From: VAZQ01 sp036498625
Lineage (GTDB): Bacteria; Pseudomonadota; Alphaproteobacteria; Rhizobiales; Xanthobacteraceae
Direction: 5' to 3'
NCBI GenBank assembly: GCA_036498625.1
Contig: DASYFD010000203.1
Location: 1-15,746 of the forward strand
DNA: 15,746 bases
Part shown: one piece after another, positions 9,100 to 15,137 of the stretch
Numbering within the stretch: the first letter of the stretch is position 1
Layout of the letters: every line of letters begins with the position of its first letter
The notes under the pieces: model-generated
The model's database searches: none
The model's input: the letters and a program-made list of their open reading frames with translations, nothing else
Told to the model about the DNA's origin: nothing
Made by a program: the position numbers and the translations under genes

Positions 9100-10215
9100 A
9101 TGGCCGGGATCACGATCAAAGGATTGTGCAAGCGTTTCGGCGCCGGCGACGGGGAGCTGGCCGCCGTAGCGGATCTCGATCTCGACATCAAGGACAACCA
9201 GTTCGTCACCCTGCTGGGACCTTCGGGTTGCGGCAAGACCACGACGCTGCGCCTCATCGCCGGCTACATCACGCCCGATGCCGGCACCATCGAGGTCGCC
9301 GGCCGGCTGTTGTCGTCGCCCCAGGACGTGGTGCCGCCGGCCGAGCGCGGCATGGGCATGGTGTTCCAGAATTACGCGGTGTGGCCGCACAAGACCGTGT
9401 TCGAGAACGTCGTCTTTGGCCTCAAACTGCGCAAGCTGTCGTCCGCGGCGGCGCGCCAGAAGGTCGCCGAGATGCTGGCGCTGGTGAACCTCGGCGGGCT
9501 CGAGGGGCGCTATCCGGGCGAGCTGTCGGGCGGGCAGCAGCAGCGCGTGGCGCTGGCGCGCTCGCTGGTGGTCGAGCCCGACATTCTGCTGCTCGACGAG
9601 CCCTTGTCCAATCTCGATGCCAAGCTACGCGAGCGCATGCGCACCGAGCTCAAGGAGCTGCAGCGCCGCACCGGCATCACCTTCGTGTATGTCACCCACG
9701 ATCAGGCCGAGGCGCTCGCACTGTCGGATCAGGTGGCGGTGATCAGCGGCGGACGGCTGCAGCAGTACGGCACGCCGTTCGAGGTCTATGCAAATCCGGC
9801 CAACCGCATGGTGGCGGATTTCATGGGGTTGGTGAACCTGGTGCCGGGCCGGATTCGCGAGATGAAGAACGGCATCGCCAGCGTCGAGCTGGCGCCCGAT
9901 CTCACGGTCGGCATCGTGCGGGTGGACGGCTTGTCGGTCGGCGAGCGGGTCGAGGTGGCCATCCGTCCGGAGAACATCCGCCTGGCATCGCCGCCGGATC
10001 CGGCCGCGACCACAGCCACGCTCGCCACGGTCACCAACCACGTCTTCCTGGGCAATCTCAGCGAGTACGAAGTCGCGCTGCCGTCAGGCCAGCTCTTGCG
10101 GGTGCAGACCCATCCGCTGCAGCAGTTCCGGGTCGGCGAGCCGGTGGCGCTCGAGATCGACGCCACCCAATGCAGCGCCTTTTCCCGCATCCGCGGCGAG
10201 CGCGCGGCGGAGTGA
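9100..10215 (+). CDS. ABC transporter ATP-binding protein, FbpC/PotA-type with TOBE-like C-terminus
   Basis: Cytoplasmic ATPase that powers the permease encoded just upstream; 371 residues, normal for the class. Walker A is GPSGCGKTT (40-48), the Q-loop glutamine is Q90 in GMVFQNYAVWPH, the signature is LSGGQQQ (142-148), Walker B is ILLLDEP (162-168), the D-loop is SNLD (170-173) and the switch histidine is H200 in YVTHDQAEA. All catalytic residues are present. After about residue 235 there is a regulatory region with a TOBE-like part (VAIRPENIRLA near 287-297, then a beta-rich stretch to about 360), as in FbpC, PotA and UgpC. The ATG sits 2 bp after the permease stop with only a weak ribosome-binding site, so coupled translation is likely. 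The residues around the Q-loop (NYAVWPHKTVFENVVFGL) fit the iron/spermidine/2-aminoethylphosphonate-type group; I cannot choose the substrate. Confidence 0.93.
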   Translation: MAGITIKGLCKRFGAGDGELAAVADLDLDIKDNQFVTLLGPSGCGKTTTLRLIAGYITPDAGTIEVAGRLLSSPQDVVPPAERGMGMVFQNYAVWPHKTVFENVVFGLKLRKLSSAAARQKVAEMLALVNLGGLEGRYPGELSGGQQQRVALARSLVVEPDILLLDEPLSNLDAKLRERMRTELKELQRRTGITFVYVTHDQAEALALSDQVAVISGGRLQQYGTPFEVYANPANRMVADFMGLVNLVPGRIREMKNGIASVELAPDLTVGIVRVDGLSVGERVEVAIRPENIRLASPPDPAATTATLATVTNHVFLGNLSEYEVALPSGQLLRVQTHPLQQFRVGEPVALEIDATQCSAFSRIRGERAAE

Positions 10216-10239
10216 CGTTGGCTCAGCGTGAGCGCCGCC
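10206..10239. terminator. Candidate bidirectional hairpin spanning two convergent stop codons
   Basis: GGCGG at 10206-10210 can pair with CCGCC at 10235-10239, and inside it GCTCA (10221-10225) pairs with TGAGC (10229-10233) across a 3-nt loop. The structure covers the stop of the ABC ATPase and the stop of the convergent reductase gene, which end only 7 bp apart. There is no T-run on either side, so it is not a textbook intrinsic terminator. It is listed because it is the only pairing seen at this convergent junction. Confidence 0.3.
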
Positions 10240-10792
10240 AGCTCACGACGCTCAGGCCGCTTGCCGCATCCAGCACCTGCGGCGGGTCGGACTTGAGGCC
10301 GTGACTGGCCAGCACCTGTTCCGGCGTCTGCTGCGGTACTTGCGGAAACACCGGCCGTCCGCCCGGCAACAGCACGTTCGGCGCCCGCGTGAGGTGGAAA
10401 ACGTCGTAATCGGGCAGGAACATCCCGAACACATCGGTGCCCCCGATCACCGCGAGGCTGCCTTCCGGTATCTCGAGCGCGGCCCAGGCCTGCTCGAAGG
10501 AAGCGCCCGCCGGATTCCAGAACAGCGCCTTGTCGTTCGACGGATCGGCCGCCAGCGCCGGAATATGCCGGGTCAGGATCAGCCGCCGGCGCAGATGCGA
10601 ATGCGGCTGTCGCTCGTGGGAGTGCCGGCCATGCGTCACCGCCTCGACGCCGTCGAGCCCGTGCGCGAAGAAGCGTTGATCGGCGTCGAATTTGAGCGTC
10701 TCCGGCATGATGCCGGCGGCATTCGCCAACATTCCGTCGGTGGAGACGATGGCGTAGGCTTCGATGCGGCGAGGACGCGTCATGGGGTTCAT
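10223..10792 (-). CDS. Dihydrofolate reductase / RibD C-terminal family protein
   Basis: Protein of 189 residues in the fold shared by dihydrofolate reductase and the reductase half of RibD, which use NADPH. Visible signs are an N-terminal strand and loop (EAYAIVSTDGMLA, near 11-23), a central segment LILTRHIPAL near 71-80, and the Gly-Gly motif LAVIGGTDVFGMFL (about 113-126), which in this superfamily binds the cofactor phosphates. A DYDVFHLTRAPN segment follows, as in the strand after that motif. Family members act on dihydrofolate, on deaminated flavin precursors or on other pteridines; sequence alone does not decide. The gene lies downstream of folE on the same strand, separated by 175 bp that contain a dispersed repeat, so it may or may not be co-transcribed. 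ATG at 10783 (residue 4) is an alternative start; neither has a strong ribosome-binding site. Confidence 0.8.
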   Translation of the reverse strand: MNPMTRPRRIEAYAIVSTDGMLANAAGIMPETLKFDADQRFFAHGLDGVEAVTHGRHSHERQPHSHLRRRLILTRHIPALAADPSNDKALFWNPAGASFEQAWAALEIPEGSLAVIGGTDVFGMFLPDYDVFHLTRAPNVLLPGGRPVFPQVPQQTPEQVLASHGLKSDPPQVLDAASGLSVVSWRRSR

Positions 10793-10827
10793 CTTTGTGC
10801 GGGAAGCGGTTCGATCTCACGCCGCGG

Positions 10828-10940
10828 TGTCATGCTGGCAAAGGCCGGGCACCCAGTAATCCGTGTGGTTACCATGGTAACGCATGCGCCAAATCGAGCT
10901 CTTTCGGTTACCGGGTCACCCGCCTTCGCGGGCGATGACA
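10828..10940. repeat. Dispersed intergenic palindromic repeat (about 113 bp)
   Basis: The element is bounded by the inverted ends TGTCAT (10828-10833) and ATGACA (10935-10940). The right arm is a hairpin with stem CCCGC (10919-10923), loop CTTC and stem GCGGG (10928-10932), extended by GTCA (10915-10918) and TGAC (10936-10939) across unpaired bases. The left arm (GCTGGCAAAGGCCGGGC, about 10834-10850) is similarly self-complementary but imperfect. GGTTACC appears twice (10867-10873 and 10906-10912), and a perfect 14-bp palindrome lies at 10868-10881. I associate such ends and the CCCGCCTTCGCGGG core with multi-copy intergenic repeats of Rhizobiales genomes; copy number cannot be checked from one window. 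It sits just 3' of folE, where it could stabilise or end that transcript. Confidence 0.7.
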
Positions 10941-10967
10941 ACAGGGGGATTCGAGTGAAACAGGGCA

Positions 10968-11618
10968 CTAAGCGTGGACTGCACCGCGCAGGTTGATGGC
11001 GGACAGGAATTCCTGCCGGGTCTCCACCCGCTTGCGGAAGACCCCCAGCATCTGGCTGGTCACCATGGTGACGCTCGTTTTGTGCACCCCGCGCGTGGTC
11101 ATGCATTGGTGCGCAGCTTCGATGACGACCGCGACCCCGAACGGCTTGAGTACGCCGTCCAGGCAAGAGGCGATCTCCGCGGTCATTTTTTCCTGGATCT
11201 GAAGCCGCTTGGCGTAGACATCGACGAGTCGGGCGAGCTTCGAGATCCCGACCACGCGATTGCGCGGCAGATAGCCGATATGGGCGCGCCCGATGATCGG
11301 CGCGAGATGATGCTCGCAATGGGATTCGAACCCGATGTCGCGCAGCACCACCATCTCGTCATAGCCCGCGACCTCGTCGAAGGTCCGGCTGAGGTAATCG
11401 CGCGGCTCCTCCCGGTAGCCCGAGAACCACTCTTCGTAGGCGCGCGCGACGCGGGCGGGCGTTCCGAGCAATCCCTGGCGATTGGGGTTGTCGCCGGCCC
11501 AGCGAATGAGCGTGCGCACCGCGTCCTCGGCGTCGGTGCGCGACGGCCGGTCGGCTTGCGCCAGGCGAGCCGCCGTCTTGGCCTTGGGGTTCTGCCCGAT
11601 CGCGACAATTTTACCCAT
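10968..11618 (-). CDS. folE: GTP cyclohydrolase I (FolE)
   Basis: Cytoplasmic zinc enzyme that converts GTP to 7,8-dihydroneopterin triphosphate, the first step of folate and tetrahydropterin synthesis. The product is 216 residues, normal for bacterial FolE. The catalytic and zinc motif SHCEHHLAPIIGRAHIGYLP (99-118) supplies Cys101 and His104 as likely ligands, and QCMTTRGVHK (171-180) supplies the third ligand, Cys172. The GTP-binding region GLLGTPARVARAYEEW (49-64) and GISKLARLVDVYAKRLQIQE (124-143) are also intact. ATG 11618 has a good GAGGATC ribosome-binding sequence about 5-6 bp upstream. The first 25 or so residues are Lys/Arg/Ala-rich and likely disordered. The gene is divergent from sodB across 286 bp. 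A dihydrofolate-reductase-family gene follows on the same strand. Confidence 0.96.
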   Translation of the reverse strand: MGKIVAIGQNPKAKTAARLAQADRPSRTDAEDAVRTLIRWAGDNPNRQGLLGTPARVARAYEEWFSGYREEPRDYLSRTFDEVAGYDEMVVLRDIGFESHCEHHLAPIIGRAHIGYLPRNRVVGISKLARLVDVYAKRLQIQEKMTAEIASCLDGVLKPFGVAVVIEAAHQCMTTRGVHKTSVTMVTSQMLGVFRKRVETRQEFLSAINLRGAVHA

Positions 11619-11904
11619 GTGATCCTCTAAGGCGTGCCGATCCCGCTCATGGGGCGGGCCATGTGCTTCTACGCCGTTTCGGGCGGGTCATGAAGGCGTA
11701 CCGTTGAAAAGCCTCACCGCGCAAGATGCCTGGCCCGCATCGGCGCACGACACCTCGATTTGGCAAAGCCGCCATGCGCGAGAGAAAATTTCATGAATCG
11801 CCATGGAACCGACGCGGCGGGGTTTCGTTGGGCCTCATTGGGCAGCAATTGCCCGATCGGGTCCCCATGCCCGAATGCCCGAGCAACTGAGTGAGGGAAG
11901 CTCC
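11619..11904. promoter_or_regulatory. Divergent folE-sodB intergenic region with several inverted repeats
   Basis: This should hold the promoters and leaders of both genes. On the folE side there is CCCGC (11642-11646) pairing with GCGGG (11654-11658), and TACGCC (11670-11675) pairing with GGCGTA (11695-11700). On the sodB side there is GGGCA (11840-11844) pairing with TGCCC (11850-11854), overlapping the 10-bp palindrome CCCGATCGGG (11852-11861). An AT-richer patch, GAGAAAATTTCATGAATC, lies at about 11782-11799, downstream of TTGGCA (11760-11765), but hexamer spacing is poor and I do not call a promoter. No Fur-box-like 19-mer is obvious. The ribosome-binding site AGGGAAG at about 11894-11900 fixes the sodB start. 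Confidence 0.35.
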
Positions 11905-12525
11905 ATGTCATTCACCCTTCCGGATTTGCCTTATCCCTATGATGCGTTGGCGCCGTTCATGTCGCGCGAGACGCTCGAGTTTCATCACGACAAGCACCAC
12001 AAGGCCTACGTCGATACCGGCAACAAGCTCCTGGCCGGCAGCGAATGGGAAGGCAAGCCGCTCGAGGAGGTGGTGAAGGGATCGTTTGGCAAGAACCCCG
12101 CGCTCTTCAACAATTCAGGGCAGCACTACAACCACATCCATTTCTGGAAATGGATGAAGCCGAGCGGCGGCGGCAAGCTGCCCGGCAGCCTGGAGAAGCG
12201 GATCGTCGCCGATCTCGGCTCGGTCGACAAGATGAAGGAAGACTTCGTGCAGGCCGGCGTCGGCCAGTTCGGCTCCGGCTGGTGCTGGCTTGCCGTAAAG
12301 GGCGGCAAGATCGTGGTCATGAAAACGCCGAACGGCGAAAATCCCCTCGTGCACGGCGCCGAGCCGATCCTGGGCTGCGACGTGTGGGAGCACTCCTACT
12401 ATATCGACTACCGCAACCGGCGGCCCGATTACCTCAAGGCGTTCCTGGATCATCTGGTCAACTGGGAGCACGTCGCCGCGATGCTGGATGATGCCGGCAA
12501 GGCCAAGTCCACCAAGGCGGCCTGA
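11905..12525 (+). CDS. sodB: Superoxide dismutase, Fe-type
   Basis: Converts superoxide to hydrogen peroxide and oxygen in the cytoplasm; 206 residues, a normal length. The four metal ligands are visible: H27 in EFHHDKHHKAYV, H77 in NNSGQHYNHIHFW, and D159 and H163 in GCDVWEHSYYIDYR. The glutamine at position 73, four residues before H77, is the arrangement of Fe-SODs; Mn-SODs usually have Gly there and a Gln near residue 146, where this protein has Gly-Glu (TPNGENPL). So Fe is favoured, although cambialistic activity cannot be excluded. No signal peptide is present. ATG 11905 is preceded by AGGGAAG at good spacing; the frame stays open upstream but lacks family similarity. The gene is divergent from folE and followed after 34 bp by a small membrane-protein gene that may be co-transcribed. 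Confidence 0.96.
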   Translation: MSFTLPDLPYPYDALAPFMSRETLEFHHDKHHKAYVDTGNKLLAGSEWEGKPLEEVVKGSFGKNPALFNNSGQHYNHIHFWKWMKPSGGGKLPGSLEKRIVADLGSVDKMKEDFVQAGVGQFGSGWCWLAVKGGKIVVMKTPNGENPLVHGAEPILGCDVWEHSYYIDYRNRRPDYLKAFLDHLVNWEHVAAMLDDAGKAKSTKAA

Positions 12526-12559
12526 GGCCGGCCACGACAATTGAAGGCAGGACGAATAT

Positions 12560-12721
12560 ATGGCTCTGCAACAAGGCGACACGCCGGCCGTGAAATCAAC
12601 CGATGACGCCCGCGCGGGCGTCACCGGCCAAGGAGTCCGCTACGTTCTGGGATTCGGGCTCGTGGGCGTTGTTGTGGCGTTCGTGGTTTTAAGTGTCTAT
12701 TTCGGCCTGGGCGGCCACTGA
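12560..12721 (+). CDS. Small single-pass membrane protein, unknown function (53 aa)
   Basis: A short open frame from ATG 12560 to TGA 12721. The product has a hydrophilic N-terminus (MALQQGDTPAVKSTDDARAG), then GVTGQGVRYVL, then one hydrophobic helix (about residues 27-49, rich in Val, Leu, Gly and Phe) and a very short tail ending GLGGH. The uncharged helix after a single Arg suggests an inner-membrane protein with its N-terminus in the cytoplasm. A purine-rich GGCAGGACGA sequence lies 7-16 bp upstream. It sits 34 bp after sodB and 79 bp before the antiporter, both on the same strand. I have an unverified impression of similar short rhizobial proteins with GVTGxxVRYVL before a helix. Function is unknown; a role linked to oxidative stress or to the antiporter is only positional inference. 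Codon use matches the neighbours. Confidence 0.72.
   Translation: MALQQGDTPAVKSTDDARAGVTGQGVRYVLGFGLVGVVVAFVVLSVYFGLGGH
12604..12623. repeat. Perfect 20-bp palindrome inside the small membrane-protein gene
   Basis: TGACGCCCGCGCGGGCGTCA reads identically on both strands. In RNA it would form an 8-bp G/C-rich stem with a 4-nt GCGC loop. It encodes the Asp-Ala-Arg-Ala-Gly-Val part of the small protein, just before its membrane helix. It could be a protein-binding site, an RNA hairpin affecting translation or mRNA stability downstream of sodB, or a chance result of GC-rich codons. Confidence 0.9.
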
Positions 12722-12745
12722 CATTCCGCTTGCCGCCGAGTAAAA

Positions 12746-12769
12746 CGGGCAACATCCGAGACTTGCCCG
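12746..12769 (+). other. Hairpin between the small membrane-protein gene and the antiporter gene
   Basis: CGGGCAA (12746-12752) pairs perfectly with TTGCCCG (12763-12769) across a 10-nt loop. It is 25 bp past the small gene's stop and 32 bp before the antiporter ATG. There is no following T-run, so it is either a weak terminator or a structured leader of the antiporter mRNA. The GGGCA/TGCCC core is also found in the sodB leader hairpin (11840-11854), which may be chance. Confidence 0.4.
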
Positions 12770-12800
12770 CACCGGGAGCAACCGGCTCGCCGCCGTAGCC

Positions 12801-15095
12801 ATGACCGATTCCGCCGTCTTCCCGTTCGGGCTGCGTTGGCGCGCGGGCCCCCTGCTGGCATGCGCGGCCCTCCTCCTAGTGCTGAGCCCGGCCGCCGCTT
12901 CTGCGGCCGATGGCGCACAGGCCCCATCGGAGGCCATCTTCCTCGCCGAGCTCGTCATCTTGATCCTGGTTGGTCGCCTGCTGGGCGAAGCCATGCAGCG
13001 GATCGGGCAGCCCTCCGTCATGGGGCAGCTGCTCGCCGGCATTCTGCTCGGTCCCTCGCTGCTGGGCTGGCTGTGGCCCGACGCCCAGCATTGGCTGTTT
13101 CCAGCCGCCAAAGAGCAGAAGAGCATGATCGATGCCATCTCGCAGGTCGGCATCCTGTTGCTGCTGCTGCTGACCGGGATGGAGACCGATCTCAAGCTGG
13201 TACGCAAAGTCCGTCGTGCCGCTGCCAGCATCTCGTTGACCGGGGTTGCGGTACCGTTTGCCTGCGGCGTTGCGCTTGGTCTGTTCCTGCCGGAATCGCT
13301 GCTGCCGGATCCCGGCAAGCGCCTGCTGACATCGCTGTTTCTCGGCGTCGCCTTGTCGATCTCCTCGATCAAGATCGTGGCGGCGATCGTGCGCGAGATG
13401 AATTTCACCCGGCGCAATCTCGGTCAGGTGATCGTGGCGTCCGCGATCATGGAAGATACGATCGGTTGGGTCATCATCGCCATCACCTTCGGGCTCGCCG
13501 AGGCGGGCACGATCAATGTCGCCAATGTCGCCATGACCGTGCTGGGGACGGCAATCTTCCTGCTCGCCAGCTTCACGATCGGGCGCCCGATCGTGTTTTA
13601 TGCGATCCAATGGGCGAACGACAACTTCAAGAGCGATTTTCCGGTGATCACCACCATCCTGGTGATCATGGGGGTGATGGCGCTGACGACGCATCTGATC
13701 GGCGTTCACACCGTGCTCGGCGCCTTCATGGCCGGGGTGCTGATCGGCGAGTCTCCGATCCTCACCAAGCATATCGATGAGCAGCTGCGCGGCCTGATCC
13801 TGGCGTTTTTCATGCCGGTCTTCTTCGGCATGGCGGGCCTGAGCGCCGATCTCACGGTCCTGCGCGACCCGCAGCTTTTGCTGCTGGCGCTGGGCCTGAT
13901 CGCGATCGCGAGCGTCGGCAAGTTCGCCGGCGCTTTCCTGGGCGGAAAGCTCGGCGGGTTGACGCGCCCGGAGGCGCTGGCGCTCGCCTGCGGCATGAAC
14001 GCGCGCGGATCGACCGAGGTGATCGTCGCCAGCATCGGTCTGTCGATGGGCGCGCTCACGCAGAACCTGTTCACCATGATCGTCACCATGGCGTTCGTCA
14101 CCACCATGGGCATGCCGCCGATGTTGCGCTGGAGCTTGGCCCGGGTCCCGCTCGGCAAAGACGAGCGGGAGCGGCTGGAGCGCGAGGAGTTCGAGGCCAA
14201 GGGATTCGTCTCGAACCTGGAACGCTTGCTGCTGGTCGTGGACGAAAGCCCCAACGGCAAGTTCACCTCCCACATCGCGGGCCTGATCGCGAGCCGTGGC
14301 GGCCTGCCGACCACGGTGCTGCCCAAGGACCTGCCCAAGTCGGGCAACAAAGGAAAATCCAAGCAGCCCGCCGAACCCGACACCGCGGCGGAGAAAACCG
14401 CCGCGCGGGCCCTGGAGGCGGCGGCCGAGGTGGTGAAGAAGACAGAGTCGAAGGAGGACGAGCCGGCGCCCGTGCAAGTCACGGTCCGCAAGCCATCCGA
14501 CAGCCCGATCGAGGAGACGATCACGAGCGAAGCCGAGAAGGGTTATGATCTGCTGTTCATCGGGCTGCAGACCACCAAATCCAGAAGCGGCGCCTTCAAT
14601 CCAGAGATCGCCGGCATGGCGCTCGCATTCGAGGGGCCACTGGCGATCGTGATGGGGCAGGGCGAGCAACTCGCCGAGCCCGATCGGTGCCGCTTCAACA
14701 TCCTGGTTCCAGTTGCCGGCACCGAAGTCTCGCGCCGGGCGGCGGAGGTCGCGGTCGCGCTGGCGCGGGCCTGCGAATGCCCGATGACCGCGCTCTACGT
14801 CGCCAATACCGGGGCCAGTGCGAAGCGCCGGGGCGGTCCGCGCTCGCGCCGCCAGGAGCAGGCGATCCTCAAAGAGATCGTCCAGATGGCCGATCGCTAT
14901 GACGTGGAGGTGAAGACCGCCGTGCGCTCCGACGTCGCCCCCGACCAGGCGATCCTGGCGCAAGCCAAGAAAGGCGGCCACGACCTGATCGTCATGGGAG
15001 TGCAGCGCCGGCCCGGCGACAAGCTGTTCTTCGGCGATACCGCCGCCGCCGTGTTCGAGAAATCGCCGGCCTCGGTGTTGTTCCTGTCGAGCTAA
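12801..15095 (+). CDS. CPA2-type cation/proton antiporter with two C-terminal Usp-like modules
   Basis: Inner-membrane Na+(or K+)/H+ exchanger of 764 residues. An N-terminal hydrophobic segment ending AAASA (about 16-35) looks like a signal peptide. The transporter core runs from about 46 to 445, with GQLLAGILLGPSLLGW (75-90), the TM motif SAIMEDTIGWVIIA (214-227, likely ion site E218-D219), GAFMAGVLIGESP (307-319), FFMPVFFGMAGL (336-347) and GMNARGSTEVIVA (398-410). The cytoplasmic tail holds two universal-stress-protein-like units. The first (about 471-620) is interrupted by a Lys/Glu/Ala-rich insert at about 512-578. The second (about 631-764) starts FNILVPVAGTEVSRRAAEVA and ends with a degenerate nucleotide-loop motif, GDKLFFGDTAAAVFEKSPASVLFL. 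Usp tails on antiporters are known and usually taken as nucleotide-sensing regulators. No strong ribosome-binding site precedes ATG 12801. Ion specificity is undetermined. Confidence 0.9.
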   Translation: MTDSAVFPFGLRWRAGPLLACAALLLVLSPAAASAADGAQAPSEAIFLAELVILILVGRLLGEAMQRIGQPSVMGQLLAGILLGPSLLGWLWPDAQHWLFPAAKEQKSMIDAISQVGILLLLLLTGMETDLKLVRKVRRAAASISLTGVAVPFACGVALGLFLPESLLPDPGKRLLTSLFLGVALSISSIKIVAAIVREMNFTRRNLGQVIVASAIMEDTIGWVIIAITFGLAEAGTINVANVAMTVLGTAIFLLASFTIGRPIVFYAIQWANDNFKSDFPVITTILVIMGVMALTTHLIGVHTVLGAFMAGVLIGESPILTKHIDEQLRGLILAFFMPVFFGMAGLSADLTVLRDPQLLLLALGLIAIASVGKFAGAFLGGKLGGLTRPEALALACGMNARGSTEVIVASIGLSMGALTQNLFTMIVTMAFVTTMGMPPMLRWSLARVPLGKDERERLEREEFEAKGFVSNLERLLLVVDESPNGKFTSHIAGLIASRGGLPTTVLPKDLPKSGNKGKSKQPAEPDTAAEKTAARALEAAAEVVKKTESKEDEPAPVQVTVRKPSDSPIEETITSEAEKGYDLLFIGLQTTKSRSGAFNPEIAGMALAFEGPLAIVMGQGEQLAEPDRCRFNILVPVAGTEVSRRAAEVAVALARACECPMTALYVANTGASAKRRGGPRSRRQEQAILKEIVQMADRYDVEVKTAVRSDVAPDQAILAQAKKGGHDLIVMGVQRRPGDKLFFGDTAAAVFEKSPASVLFLSS

Positions 15096-15096
15096 C

Positions 15097-15118
15097 GGCT
15101 CTCGCCCATCGGCGAGCC
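15097..15118. terminator. Candidate hairpin between convergent antiporter and binding-protein genes
   Basis: CTCGCC (15101-15106) pairs with GGCGAG (15111-15116) across a CATC loop, and GG (15097-15098) can add to CC (15117-15118) around a 2-nt bulge. It starts 2 bp after the antiporter stop and lies in the 42-bp gap before the convergent gene's stop. It lacks a T-run. By location it could end transcription from both sides. Confidence 0.4.
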
Positions 15119-15137
15119 AAGCCGGCCTGCGCGCAGT

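Noticed and set aside
11803..11904. In-frame upstream extension of sodB
   Set aside because: SodB proteins begin at MSFTLPDLPY, and the AGGGAAG site is correctly placed only for ATG 11905.
12876..14981. 701-codon open frame on the minus strand opposite the antiporter
   Set aside because: It overlaps a well-supported transporter gene over its whole length and shows no recognisable domain.
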